From: Lunularia cruciata
Lineage: Eukaryota > Streptophyta > Marchantiopsida > Lunulariales > Lunulariaceae
Assembly: GCA_948567375.1 (NCBI GenBank)
Contig: OX419757.1
Location: 18,910,001 to 18,974,000, forward strand
Length of the DNA: 64,000 nt
Direction: 5' to 3'
The translations under genes and the position numbers were made by a program. How positions within the stretch are numbered: the stretch's first letter is position 1; every line of letters begins with the position of its first letter. Positions 20,101-34,229 of the stretch are shown here, in pieces. Below the pieces are notes generated by a model. That model did not search any database, was not told the DNA's origin, and saw only the letters and a program-made list of their open reading frames with translations.

Positions 20101-21799
20101 CATATGACGTTTGTGTTCGAATTTCACTCATGTCCGAAACATTCTGAAAGTAGCAGGCGCCTACATTTGAGTACAAAGATGTCCGATTGTGTAACAATAT
20201 AAAATCCTAAAATGTGTGGAATCACGGACCTGTTTGTCATCGTTTGTTTTCATAACCCACGCTGAACGACAGAAACTCATCGTGGCATCAGGTCACAAAG
20301 TTCCCCAAATATGGTAACATTGACTTTAGCGCGTTGCTTGGAAAAGTGGACCATACAAATTCGTGAGAAGAAATCGTTCTCAATCTGATAGACCGGTTCT
20401 AGGGAACCCCGTGGGCCAAGACGGATTAAGATTCATCAAGAACGTGAAAAGACGTCCTTCTCTCTCTTCCTCTCTTTTATTCACTTCATGTATATTCTTC
20501 CAATAGCCCCAAACAGCTTGTCCTCTTCTTACGCTCATGACACTCGTTTAGGTATTCAAGTATCAAACTAACTTAATGTAGGATATTTCTCACAGTAATA
20601 ATTTTCAGGTAGTGCCTTGTAATCCACCAATAAATCTTCAAACGTGATCTTGACAGTGACTGTAAATCTTAAACATCACATCAAAAGAAATTACACATCT
20701 TTATGGTAAGCTTACATGAACCAATACGTTCGAAAAAAAATTTCCCTATCCGTTTGCGCTCTTCACTAACTCCCTCAATGTAACATCTTATCACTACTAA
20801 ATGAGTAGGTTCATACTATGCAACTTGGCTAGAAATTTTTCTAGAGCCTACATTTACCAATAAAGACTTGGTTTTGCAAAAGAGGATATTGCCAGATTAA
20901 GTTATTAAAACCTGTTCTTTATTTCCTTTTATTTTATCTTCTCTTTTCTGGGAAAACCTTTTCGAGGTTGCCAATAGATAATATCAGAAAGCTTTTAGAA
21001 TTCATATATTTGTCTTGGATATAATCCAGCAAATATGATAATGAGTTTCTCGCATTACATTTGACAAAGACTTTCGTGAGCGAAAGTTCCGCCACCCGTT
21101 CCATCTCGTTTACGTAACCACTCGGTGTAATATATTTATTTAGCCCTCATTTTAGACATATCCTCATTTTAGACACTTAAAAACCTCTACATAGTCCCGA
21201 TACTTCCAGCTTATATGCTGCATCTTTGTGAAGTACGATCAAAATTTCTTTTTATCTTACATTGTTATTTGTTGGGCCTTAAAAACATGAAACTTGATAC
21301 TTTGTCTTATCTTATCGACGACAAGGACATGGCTTAACCAAAATGTATCCATCTTACCTAGTGCAGGTCCTATGCTAGTTACCTCACATCTCATGCCGAT
21401 GTTTGTCCTTCAACATGGTGATTTATCCCATCGACATATTATCTTATAGATATGCGTTGGTTTCAAAATAGATTATAGCAGTTTAATATTTAAGCAAGTA
21501 AATTAAGCATGTCACGTAGATTGATTGATCCCATAGACTTTCACCTTTCATGTCTAAAAGCACAAAAGTAAATGTATGAAGTGTAAGGGTTTTAATCAAA
21601 TACAAATGGTAGGTTTGTACCAAAACTCATGATTATTATCCCTCAACTTCATCTGGATCGAGTCAAATACCATTATTCTGAGAAAGCACACATCTATATT
21701 TCCTTTCTATAGTGGGCTCTCAATGTCGATGATAGATTTAAAGAATTTCTTGGGTACAACCGTGTCTACCTACCATTTCACCCTATCTTCTCACCATGA
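20101..21799. other. Intergenic, no gene seen
   Basis: AT-rich sequence without an open frame above 60 codons, LTR signature or RNA gene that I can recognise. Confidence 0.6.
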
Positions 21800-23760
21800 A
21801 GCATTTTTATAGAGCATTATAGAGGACTTTTCTAATTAATGTATAGCTCCACCTTCTAAAGCGTTATTGATCTAATAAAATTCCTCAACGATATAGTATT
21901 TCCCCATTTTCTGATCATAAAGCATTATTTATTCAAGGAATTTCTTGAAGATTTACTATCTCCACACTTCTTCAAGTATAATTAATTTAAGGAGTTTTCA
22001 GCATAGCAATATCTTTCTACCCTTTCATGATATCTCCAAACCTTTTTGTACTAGACTATAGAGTTTAGAAATTTCTTGAATATTATTGCATTGCTCTAAC
22101 GTCTAAAATAATTCTAATTTAAAACTTTCCTTTTCAGGCATTATTAATTTGAAGAACTCTTGAGCATGACCATATTTTGCCGCACTTTCACAACATCTCC
22201 TTGCCTTTTCATCACAACTTTATTGATTTCAGAAAATTCTTGAGTACAATTGTATGTCCAAGTCTGAAAATCTCTAAACTAAGGAAGAGTAGGCCTTCTT
22301 GAGCATTATTGATCTTTAGTAACATTGGTGTGAGGAATTTCTCAAGGATAATCTCACTTGAGCATTACCAACATAAACAATTTTTTGAGTATTGTTATAT
22401 CTCTCCAACAAGAAAAGAGGCTTTTTGTACATCAATTATATAAGGAATTTCTTGAGCATCATTCTGTCTACCCACCTTCTTCTTGAGCATCACCAAATTA
22501 GGAAAGTGACCTTTCTTAGCATCCTATTCTCCTCAACTTCTTGGAGTTTTTGGGAAGAAATGTATCTCCTTACCTTGTTGAGCATCAGATGTGGATAACT
22601 TGATTTCTAAGTTTTTCCAGTGCTCAAAAAAGGTGAGAGATTCTTATCGCAAAACTAAAGGAGTGAGCCTTCTCAAGCATGGTTGGTTTTAGAATTTCTC
22701 TAACTAGCTTACTATCTTTATAAGCTTGTAGATGGTACAAAACTAAGAAAGTTAGTAATCTTCATGAATCCTTGGAAATTCTCTTTTTAACTATATCTCT
22801 CTCCGTTTTTGAGCCTTTAATAAACAAAGAAAGTGAGCTTTCTTTTGAACATTACACTAGCTGAAGAATGCAAGCCTTATTAAATGTTAATATTTAAAAA
22901 ACATTATTTTATTTTCCTTATTCCTTCTTGGAATTTCTTGGGAATTTATGTCATCTCCCCATCTTTTCACGCATTTTCAAACTAAGAAAGTGAGCTTATT
23001 TTTCAACATTATCAATATCTCAAGTCTGAGAAATAGAAGGTTCATTTCCTAAAACTCTCTTACGGTTATGCACCACAAAACTAAGGAATTGAGCCTTTGC
23101 AAGCATTATTGATTTAAGGAACTTCTTGATTTTTCATTATATATCCTCCATCTTATCATCAAAAAACTAAGGAAATGAGCTTCCTCCATTTTTATATCTC
23201 TCCATCTTCTTGAGCATTATCAAACAAAGGAAGTGAGTATTCTTTAACATTAGTTGAATTCACTACTTGTCGAGCTACTAAATTAAGGATAGGAAGCTTC
23301 TCACAGTGAGCCTTCTTGAGCATCATTGTATCTCCTTACCATCTTGAATGTATCAAACAAAGGATCTTAAGCTTCTTATAATGAGCCTTTTTGAGCATTA
23401 CCTTACCAATGAAAGTTTTAATTAGGGATTATTAAACTAAGAAAGTTTTTGAGCATTACCTTATCTCCCTACCTTTTCAAATTATTTATTTATTTTACCA
23501 TATTACCGACCTTACTTTACCATTTAAGTTTCAAAATATTCTAAGACTTCTTGAGCATTACACAACTTAGTAATTTCTTAAGAATTATAATATCCCCTTG
23601 TCTTCTCAATATTATCAAAAAATTCTATCATTAGCATTACCTAATCTCCTCATCTTCTTCGGCATTGACAAACTCAAAAGGAAAGCCCTTTTTTAGCATT
23701 ACCTAATCTCCCTATCAACCTTCTTGAGGAGATAAAATAATAGACTAACATCAAGTATCA
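21800..23760 (+). repeat. Decayed tandem-repeat field with TTCTTGAGCATTA core
   Basis: A core of CTTGAGCATTA or near variants (GAGCATC, CAAGCATT, GAACATTA) recurs at about 22283, 22361, 22456, 22484, 22578, 22833, 23097, 23211, 23314, 23391, 23452, 23552 and 23633. It is often followed by AAACTAAGGAAGTGAGC and by TATCTCC-CACC. Spacing varies from about 30 to 200 bp. A last cousin is near 24765 (CTTCTTGAACTTCACC). It reads as a very old minisatellite. Confidence 0.75.
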
Positions 23761-26038
23761 ATCACTAAGAGATTCCACTAAGAACTAAGAAATTTTGGCC
23801 AAGTACTAGTTTACAAGAGTCAAATTTAGAACTGGTACTAATGTATTTATAATTTTCATGCATTGATCTAGAAGTTTATGGTTTACTCAAGTAATTAATT
23901 AAGTTGAAGCATGGCATTTTAAAAATTTATGAGTTATATTTTTTGAGTCAAAATTTATAAATTCTAAAATAAAGAAGAAGATTTTAAATATATCTTTTGG
24001 GTAAATTTTTTACCTAATTACTATTTCACATGCTTCTAGTAGTAGGAGATAGCTTTCTAAATTATTTATGCATCGTAACAAACATCCTAGAAAATAAAAC
24101 CTTAATGTAGGAGTAATGTGGAAATGAAAATTTTAAATTTTTTTGCCTCTTGGCTATTCCAATTTACAATAATGGGATGTAATCCTTAACTCTCAAGAAT
24201 GAAGGTTCTTTGGTAATGATTCTGAGTCTAAATCCATAAATCATTAAATAATATAAAAATCTCCTCTTGAATAATTTTGGGAAATTTTTCATCTAGTGTT
24301 TGTTTCAAGTGATGATAGTAATATCTATCTACTCTTTAAATTTTTAATCCAATGAGACAAAATTGCTAGAGAGTTCAGCAATAATATGGATTATATAGGG
24401 AACTAAGAAATACATTTATTTTTTCGTTTTGGTATCTCATTTCTACAATTTTGAAATATAAATAATAAGATTCAAGGATAAAAGCCTTCCTGAACTTCAT
24501 TTTAGCCTTTATGATATTATTTTATTTCTGTTCATCAAGAGGCTAGACTCTCAATCCTTCCGGACATAAGACCTTAAAGGATAGTTTTAGATAAATTGGT
24601 AAATTAAACTTCCAAATCTATGAGCATTTAACCTCTAATCGGACAATCTGACCTTGGTATACAACACTTCCTTTGTAATTACTCCTTTGCATCGTCTTGA
24701 TATTTGATATCCTGATACTCTTCTAGCATTTGATACCTAAGTACTTTACCTTTCTTCCTTCTTGAACTTCACCGAATTAAGAAAGTGAGCTTTATCGCTT
24801 CCAAAACCTTGATCCAAATCCTCCCTTTAGACCAAGTAACATAAAGTATAACTTGCTGATTGTCACACTTTCTCATACGCTGCTGTTTGGATTACATACA
24901 TCCTGAGCTGCCCAGATTTGGGGTTGAACATTAATCTCCAGATGTATCAAGCGATGTAAGACTTGACTCAGGGATTGTCTGACTGTTGCTCGGATTTTGG
25001 CCCAATCTGCCTGCAGTTTAGGCTGAATATTGGCCTGTAAAATTAGGGGAACTCCTCCCAAACTTCTCCGACCTCAACCCCAAGTTCAGCCAGAATTATC
25101 CATTATATAAACAATTGATGAATTTCAGGCCAAAAATTGTACCCAAATACTGCATTCATTCCCTTAAACCTTTCACCATTCCACAATCTGTCAAGACTTG
25201 CATTACGAATGAATATCATGAAATTTCAATACAACCTCTCCTAAACATGGCTTTCTTTACATGTCTTACTTCACATTGAAAAACTTCATTGTTTAGATTC
25301 TCTCCTTAGCGACGAAATCGCAATCTGCTGTTGGTCCTCAATCAAATCGCGTACTTTGTTAACTTTTGCTTTTAGAGAAACATTTCCCAACGGAATCAGA
25401 ATCCCCTGACCTTCCATTTTAACTTGCCAATAGAAACAGTTACATCACCGACCACTTCCAATACATCCACTCTATCTTGAGAAAATTTGTACAATCTATA
25501 CCACCAAGATGAAGGACTGAGAACGTAGTCAGATTTGTCCAATTTATCTCAACGGTGTTCCCTGGGGGCTAAGGGGGATCGAGCTAATTGAGTTATAGGA
25601 GCTTTAGACATAGTGAGTGAGTAGTACCTCATCGGTATATCCTTAACGTCTCGACAACCTCGTGCAGACAGATGACCATTCACCAATGCTTTCTGAATCA
25701 GGAATTTTCAGGAGAACTTCTTCTGAAAGATATCTTCTTGAAGATGCAGCACAGATACGAAGGAAGTAACTTGGAAACTGAAATTTCGGACGCGTATTAC
25801 ACCCAGGTCAATAGCGGTTGACAGCAGGTAACAGTCCCGTAGTTGTGAGCAGATGTTGATTTCCTTGACCACATAAAATTATCAGACTAATTGTATAGAA
25901 TAGAAGGCCGAAATTCTTCATATCCTCGCCAGGTAGTTCAAGGTAGGTTGTAATCAACTGCATCGTTCTTGGTGCTCAAAGCTTAATCAGGCACCATGTA
26001 ATACAGGATGTGAAGGTCATGTTCAGTGGCATACTTGA
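23761..26038. other. Intergenic, no gene recognised
   Basis: AT-rich to about 24800, then more mixed. A 62-codon minus-strand frame (24873-25061) has no recognisable domain. The stretch 25250-25600 gives interrupted protein-like text on the minus strand but no identifiable family. Confidence 0.5.
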
Positions 26039-26136
26039 TCTTTGCTTAGCCATTCGAATCGTGCTCGTGAAATCATGATCGATATAGTCTTTGCTTAGCC
26101 ATTCGAATCGTGCTCGTGAAATCATGATCGATATAG
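26039..26136 (+). repeat. Exact 49-bp tandem duplication
   Basis: Two identical 49-bp copies (26039-26087 and 26088-26136) begin TCTTTGCTTAGCCATTCG and end GATCGATATAG. No third copy was seen. Identity implies a recent event. Confidence 0.95.
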
Positions 26137-29100
26137 TTTATGCGCAGACGCACAGTCCATGCTACCTCTCGACCCAGAAAAATTTCTGCTTTGTAGTATT
26201 GTAGTTGAAACAATTCCACGGATGATCGTGTCGTTGTTACACTACTACATGTCAATATACTTAGTATGTCGATGATTGTAAGTTACTACTGTCAAGAGTC
26301 ACAGCTGGAGTTCTGAAATGCGCGTGACCGCTATTTAAGATTCTCACAACTCAAATCTCCCTTTATTTCCACTTTCCACGATGAGCTGCTATATCTTACC
26401 AAAATTGTCACCTTCTCCAGCGCAATAAGCAATTGTGAGCACAATGAATTCCCTGTAAGCTAAGCCTTGACGTGACGTGAAGTCTTTGTGCCAACTTAGA
26501 ATAACGTTAAGTCGAAGTGCCAAAGTTTGGGTACTGTAAAGTCTATCTCTGTGCAAAATTGTCATAATATCTTTATATTGCGCGGTATCTTAGAAATTCA
26601 GGAACAATCTGTCCAGTCCACTTCGAGTCAAATCGAACTCTATTGTTTTGCCTTCTTGCTACGGGAGTCCTCACAATGACGTCTAGAGCACTTAGAAAGA
26701 GTGATAGCCTGCAATCCATGCTTCAAACGTGTGTAGCCCTTCTAACCATTTGCTCGTTACTTTCGAGGTAACTGCAGTCTAAGACAGTCCTTCTACTCGA
26801 CCTTACTGTTTACCCCGTCCTCTCAATCTCAGAACCTGATTTCGAGTTTGTCTTCTATCTGCAGGAAAATCTGATAACACCTACAACTCGGAGCGCCCTT
26901 GCTCTGATATTGCCTGTCGCCGGAGTAGGCTTTAGACAATCTAACTTTTAGTAAGCAGAATTGGCTTTTAGATACCAATTTCAGCTCTTATGAGCAATCT
27001 GAGTATCGTGGTGCTTGAAGACACCTTGGCTGTGCCCTCCCCTCCAGATTCGGCAGAAGTGGGCAAAGCAAGACGAATGTATATATTTGACAAGGTCGCC
27101 GAAGCCGGCAACCTACGCCACGGACCCGAGTGGGAAATCAGCACCAGTTTCAATGAGCAAAGCGGTCTCGGAAACAGCACACTCACTTCAGAGGCTTTAA
27201 TGACTAAGTTCAGACTTTCTTAGCGAAGATAGTTCTCACCACCTATGGTGGAACAGGCAAGTTGCTGCATGCACGAGGTTTTGGCAACTTTTCGGTCGCT
27301 GTGCTCGACAATGTGTCTACGCCACTCAAGTTCCAGGTGACCTTGTTCGCTGAAGTTTTACAGGAGAAAATATTCTGAATTCCATTGTTACTTTCGATAG
27401 TCAAAATGAATTGTGGGAAGAATCGTTGGGTCGATTCTTCCTAAGAATAAGGACAGGCGACAAATTGACGTCGACCCTGCCTAGAGCATATGTTGGCTGA
27501 TCTCAGAGGAATAGTATCTTGGTCTCATGCATTCAATAGGTCAGGGGCTTATGCGTTTCTATTCATTGCATTGGCCCATAAAAATAATCTAATCTGGACT
27601 TCACCATTTACGTAGAATTTTATCCTCACTACGAGTGTCACGCCCCGATCTGGATAAAATTGTTGGAGAGTTCAAAGGCCTTTGCGGCTGCTCACATCCA
27701 AATGTTCAATTTCAGTTTTCTGGTTGCTTCCCTATTCAATGGACAGAACAAGTGTGTACTTGCAGGAATTACAGTTCCAAATATTTATAACTCAAGTTTT
27801 TGTCCAATTTGATCAGCGTTTTGGCGACGCCATGAAAATCATGACGCTCAAGAGTCTGTATACTAAGGGTCTTCCTGCACCACATTTTCTGAAGGATTTT
27901 ACTGTTCGCTGCAAAAATTGCTGTCATCTACTTTTACTTTATGATGATACAATAATATGCCAATATAGAAATACAGCTCAAGCATTTTGAATTCTTTGCA
28001 TCGGATGTCCAGGAACCTGATTCAGACATCAAAATCTAGAGCTGTCAATCAGAATGGCAAGCAATTCCTCGACCAGCAAGCACCACGTGACCTGTAGCTT
28101 AATGAATAAGACCATACGCTTCATCGCATAATTCATCAACTTCCCTTAGATGTTTTAAGGTTGTAATCAGGTAGCAAGACTAATAATGTCTCGTTTAAGA
28201 GAATTTTCCTGCTACATCAAAAGCATGGACGGTCATGAACTAATGCAATTTTCGTCAGCACAGAAGTTTATCATTCTGATGTACTTATTCATCATGTTAA
28301 GATTACCAGAGACAAGATATCTATCGGATTTCGACATAAAATTGCTCCAAACGGAACGAAACGAAAAGAAAGAGTAGAAAGGATGAAAGAGAATAAAAAG
28401 TGTGCGAGATTCTTTCTGTGATTTCTAACCGATAGTCCAAGGAATATTTGAGTCAAATTTACATTTCAGTCTCCTGTGCACTCAGATATCATATTCCTTT
28501 CATCTTGGAAATTTTTCTTTACTATATGAGAACCTTAATCTGCTTGGCGTACTTCGTGTTTTAAGTACTTTAAATTCTCGTGTGTATTGTTAGTATTGAT
28601 GCATATTAGATTTCACTTTTTGAGAAAACTATCTTGTCATAACATGTTCTCGGGTTCTTCTGGCGTGAGTATGAAGAAAGGTCTTGGCTCGTGTGTATTA
28701 AACCACGAAAGGTAGAAAAGCAACCTAGAACTGGTCAACGCGTTATGATTGTGAGAGCATGTCATGTATCTAATGCAATCTTCTATATCTGAAACAGTTC
28801 GTTGAGATCTCGAAGAAATGTGAGATACGTGCCAAGCTTCAACATTTGAGTTCTTCGTGATTACGCTGCTCTCTTACTCTACTATTCATAACCTTTATCA
28901 GATTTTCATGGCCACCGAAGAACAATATGAATCATGAGATAATTTCAACGATAGTAAGTTTGTTCGAGTGTTCGTCATCGGCAAGGGAAACACTTTGGAT
29001 AGATTCAGTTGATTTTCAACACATTGCCAACTTCTAACTAAAAGTGAATTGTCAAGAGTTTCGCAACAAGGACTGAGTGTATTGTATCTGATTTTCAATA

Positions 29101-30508
29101 CAAGAAGTGAACTCTCACGGAAGAACTCTCACATGGTAGGGGTCGATTGTCGTGTATACATAAATCCAGTCCACGCTCCACCTAAAATCCATGAAAGGTT
29201 CTACACAGCTACGTACAGCATTCGAGATGAACAACCAGAATGCCATTACTAACGCTATATAGAGGTAAAAGGATGTTTCTCAACGTACTCGGCTGATATC
29301 TATTGGCTGGATCTAGTGCCTTAACTCGCAGAAGGCACAGCTGATAGTATTCACTAGATTTCGGCGTCCACTGGACGCAGTAGCGAGGAGTTCGAGTTTC
29401 AGACACATGTCCGTGAGGCTGTTCTAATGTCATTTTCGTGGTGGCTTGCATTTCTCGTTGCAATATGATGCACGGGTCTTTGACGGCTCGAATCTGGCCA
29501 CCTAACTCCCCAATTCATGCCCCAATACCCTCCACTTTTAGCTGACATTGAACTACAATATCGGGTTATGGAATGTACCTCGATCTTGAAGATTTCTGGG
29601 AGACATTCACACAATAATCGCAAATGGGAAACTGAAATGGCGCGAAAGCGACAAGATAAAACAGGACGACATCCAACAGCACTGAGTGACCATATCAGAA
29701 GAGAAATTAAACAATGAATTTACAGAGATTAATGATTCCAAACGTGATTGATTCCCCTGCAGTTTACGGAAGATCATCGTCTTCAGCACTTGTGAAGAGT
29801 CAATGATCTTCTGAGAACCTACCCCACTTTTTCGTCCAACGATTTGAAAGGAATGACGGTACACTACACATGAAAAGACGTACTTGTGCCTCCTGCTCAT
29901 GCTGGGGAGCCTCATATGCATGGTAGCAACCAGCGAACATACGATATTTGAAAATATCAACACGCGAGAGCAGACGTCAACAATAGAGTCTGGACTGCTC
30001 TCCCAATCTTTCTTGTTAAGGATTAGAGCAATAGTACGTAAGTATCCGTCATTAGCTCTGACTTAACTCGTGCGAATGGTTTGTGTTTAAGATCAATCAG
30101 ATTACGCACCTAATCAGTGTCGGGAGCTTACGTAATTTTCACTACACCTACACATTCCCTGACGCTTTGACCGACATCGATTCGAGTCCCCATGCTCTCA
30201 TAAGCATACCGTTGCGAGCGATGGGTTCATATCTATTCTCTCCTTCGACTTTGAATTACGACAGTATGGGGTTAGCAACCTCATAATAACTCATGATTTG
30301 AGAATCACGATAGACTGTGAAACTGTACGTAGAGATTCCCGTTCGGCCGTGTGTTACGGATTCGCTTCGCTGTAGACAATCTACAGTACGTTAGATTCGC
30401 AAATTAGTCGAAAGTTTAGCATGATAATTATCAGGAACTCGGATTGAATGGATGTACATCATGTACATAGAGATTCTCGATGGAAGGAGCACTGTGATTC
30501 CGTCCTAC
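26137..30508. other. Intergenic, no gene recognised
   Basis: Short overlapping open frames occur on both strands around 26990-27220, 27682-27990 and 29400-29960. None shows a known domain, a consistent codon pattern or splice-joined continuation that I could support. Confidence 0.5.
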
Positions 30509-30539
30509 ATAGCAGCACACTCAGAGAATGTGCTGCTAT
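30509..30539. other. Perfect 11-bp hairpin
   Basis: ATAGCAGCACA (30509-30519) pairs with TGTGCTGCTAT (30529-30539) around a 9-base loop. Confidence 0.8.
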
Positions 30540-31860
30540 AAGTCTGAACTGCGTGGTGACGCAACGTGGATATGAATCCCTGTGGATTTGCCGCGCCATA
30601 GTTACAATGCCGGATTCGGATTCAAAGCAAAACCACTACAGTAGTTGAGTGCCCATGCTATACATGACCTTGAGAGTCTTGTGAAACTAAAAGGTCCATC
30701 AAAATTAAGTATTTGGAGAAAATAGTACTTAGATCTTTTCTACATAATCTATCTAGTACATAATCTATCTTTTCGATTTCAACTCAAACCAATTCAAAAC
30801 TAAACTTATAGATAAAAGACCTAGTTACTATTATGTCCGTTTCACTTTCTATATATCGTTGGGTTTTATGTTGGTTCGATGATGTATGTAATATGGACTA
30901 GAGTTGAGGGTATGTTAGATAGTATTAGTCCGAATAAATGTACTCTACATATGGTAGAATAGAGAGGCTAAGCATTTGTTTTAAGTCTACAGAAACTTGA
31001 AGGTTCTTTTGTTTTCTTTTACTCGATTTTATGCGTATACACATGTAAAGAGCAATAGAACGTTACCTTCATTGACCATAATAAATCTCAGCAACATTTT
31101 TAAAAGACTCTTCGATAGTTTTCTGAAAGTGAGACTTTGTGCGATTTCAATTAATAAAAGAAGATTGTTGCAACTTTAGGTTATACAAGGACTACAAAAG
31201 TTGAGGATACAAATTCTTGATAATAACTCTCCGACGTGAGCCAAAAAAATGTGTGGCTTGGAATCTCTTTAAAAAAAAAAAAATTTCTATTTCTTTTAAT
31301 ATTCCAGTCCATCTGAAACTCCAAATTGTAGATTATGCTGGTAAAATATTGACTGTTTATAGCCTGTATGGCTCTTCAATAGCCAATGATTATCATATGT
31401 AAGATCTGTAGACATTTCCATCGACACCACTCCACTATATACACGTCTTGAGATACTTTATTATTGCTGTATGACTTTTTTGTTCATACAGCGGTGGTGG
31501 TGAACGCCAACAACTCGATAGTCGAATCCAAACTTTAGAACTATAGGTATCGTTATTATTTAATGTGCATAAGATACCGCTTCTAGACATCAGGATAAGA
31601 AACTCATTGAACCTGCAGATTGAAATTCGTCAACGAAATACTTGGTCTTGTAGGTGCACTCGAAACAATAGCAAACTACGAAAACAGTGACTTCAGAACC
31701 AACAGTCACCCACCTGCTTTATCCTATAGTAAGGACTAGGAATCATGAGTGCCACATTTGTAACTTAATACCATTGAATCCATTGCTTCATTCATTATCG
31801 TGGATTCTTTATCCCCTTAAGAAAGTAGGCCAGGAGTAAGATAGGGAATCGAAGAATCAA

Positions 31861-31892
31861 AGGCGACCGCGTAAGTAGGCGACCGCGTAAGC
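31861..31892 (+). repeat. Two 16-bp GC-rich direct repeats
   Basis: AGGCGACCGCGTAAGT at 31861 is followed at once by AGGCGACCGCGTAAGC, in otherwise AT-rich DNA. The core recurs in reverse complement at 45482-45495. Confidence 0.9.
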
Positions 31893-32620
31893 CAGAAATA
31901 AGGTAGGCACATTATAGTATTATTATTGTTTCCTCTCTGTTAACTTTCATTGCAAAAGCCTGTTGTCATAGTAGTCTACACCTTCTCAATAGGTGGTGAT
32001 CATCGTCGTGGATTGCAGTACCAAGTACTGTGGACAGAGAGAGTCCTCGTACATTTAATGTTTTCTTCGTAGGTCCGAAAGTGTGTCGGCTATAAAACTA
32101 TAGTATAGCCTGAACTTTTATTTTTATTTTTGTATTTTTATTTTTAATGCAACACACTACTCTATATTTGTTGCACGAAAAGTTTTGACTAAATGCCATA
32201 GATACTGTCCCAATCTTCTTTCCAATAAATGAAAGTAGACAACAGGAAAGTAAGGAGGGTATTTGCGGGAAGTACATATCATCATATTTGTGCTTGAACG
32301 AAGTTTATAAAGGTAGGGACTCCGACACCCACAATTCACTCAAAACTTCCGCTGCCATGATTCTGGATGGTAGTCATGCTGAAGCAGAAGTCGTGTATTT
32401 CTTGAAAGAGGTGCCATAAGTAATCTCACGGCACTTGGAATCTCATGGAAAGCTATTGATAAAAGTTGTTTAAAACTAACATTATATCCAGCCAAAGTGA
32501 GAGTGAGTCTAATCTAAATCGTGGTTGGAAAAGAGACGACGATTCAATATTTTCAAAGGCTGGAGCAAGAAGGGCGGTGTGGATCCAACCCATGCTCTAT
32601 ACAGTGCATTCCAAGTTCAG

Positions 32621-32682
32621 CCAGGTGATCCTTCAAACCAAATGGTGGGGTAACCCACGGTTTGGTTTGAAAGATAACCTGG
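32621..32682. other. Long imperfect hairpin (miRNA-like)
   Basis: Arms 32621-32642 and 32661-32682 (22 nt each) pair with three mismatches or wobbles. Inside them GTGGG-GTAA-CCCAC forms a second perfect stem with a tetraloop. The whole unit is 62 nt. Confidence 0.75.
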
Positions 32683-32765
32683 CTACGGAGTGGGAGTACC
32701 TCACTACATTGGTTACCGTGGTTGCTTTACGATACAAGCCCTTTCACATAGTAACTGATTTGTAG

Positions 32766-34229
32766 GTTTTAGTCGACTGTAAATGTTTGGAATGATATTG
32801 ATGAACATTGCTATTAATTGACATATCCAGTTAATATAGGGAAAAGTTACAATACTTTTCCCGGTTCAAGCCGGTAAACTTTGATAAGTTTCCTCATGAG
32901 ATCTACATAATCCATAAAATAACTTTGAAATCATACGCTAACTGCTTTTACACCAAATCACATGAAATGTAAAGATAAGGGTCAATCACATGAAAAGCAA
33001 ACTTTAAGTACAATCACATGAAAGAATGAATGGAAAAAGAAAACGAGGATATTTTGTAAGAATAATGGTATTGGAAGTAACATTGAACTGTAGAGTTCTA
33101 TATAATTTCATGAAAGCTACAACACACATTTTATATTTGATTCTTGTCAAATTCATTGCAAATTTCTCCTTTGCTTTTTGTCACATTAATAATCAAAAGT
33201 TCATCCGAGCCATGAAAGAATGTTAAAGTGTGTTGGAAGCATTGCTCTTTCTATTGTTATCATGATGATGCATTTTCATATGTATCGTCCTGAAAAGTAT
33301 TGAATTTAAATCGTTCAGATTATGCGTACATTCTTTTGCAGAATTTGAATGAAAATGTACTCATAAGCTACAATCATAAGGAGGGAGAAACGAGTTTTGG
33401 ATTGTAGAGCAAATCTGGGATTTACTCTATAATTTCAAAATTATAAACTTTAATCATTTATTTCATGAGAAGTTGAAGTACATCCGGAAGGATCTTATAC
33501 AAAAATTAGAAAGAAATTACACTAAAACTGATTTTCTCTTTCTAAATTAGCTTGAGATTGACCAAGCAATAAGGGAAACTCAATCGAGTGATTTCCCAAG
33601 GGAAGCTAAAAATGAATCTAGAGAGGTTGATACCACAAGAGGATCCAATACACATTGATATCTACAATATGATACTTACATTAATTAGAATTTGTTCGCA
33701 GATTTTCAAGTAGAGATAACGTGTAAGCTTTCAATATAAATTCTTTGGTACAATGCTTAAGTTGCACAAATTGCTAAGACGTCTAAATGCTTTCCTTGAT
33801 AGCTGGAAGTTCTTCATGTTCTACATTTCATTCTACAAGCGTAGATTTCATTGGTAATCCGCCTTTGATTATTAGTCCTATAGCTCCTACATGGCTTTAA
33901 TATAAGACGAACTTCTAATCACTATTTTGTTAAATTTGTCACTAAAGGTACGAGCAACTACAGGGAAACTACAGATTACTCAAGAGGAAAATAGAAAAAA
34001 GCAAAGGACAAGAATTTCACCACATTCCAAAGAAATCACTAATTGTTTGAGAAGGTATGATAGGGAAATCTGTTTGATGGAGGATGGAATCTCTAAATAG
34101 TGGAATAGCCTTGGTTATGATAGAACTTCTGAAGAATTTTATGCAGTTGATATTTATATATTTATATATTTATCATACAAGTTATTTATTTTTCTATTAT
34201 CTTACTCATTCTTGAACTATTGATTCTAC
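32766..34229. other. Intergenic, AT-rich, no gene recognised
   Basis: No open frame with a recognisable domain. The TCACATGAAA motif recurs at about 32957, 32988 and 33014. Confidence 0.5.

Noticed and set aside
26968-27223. A small host gene on either strand
   Set aside because: Frames on both strands are similarly open and short, with no start context, splice continuation or domain to choose between them.
27638-27660. TGTCACGCCCCGATC as the start of another gypsy LTR
   Set aside because: The opening resembles some plant LTR starts, but no second copy, primer site or end was found in the window.
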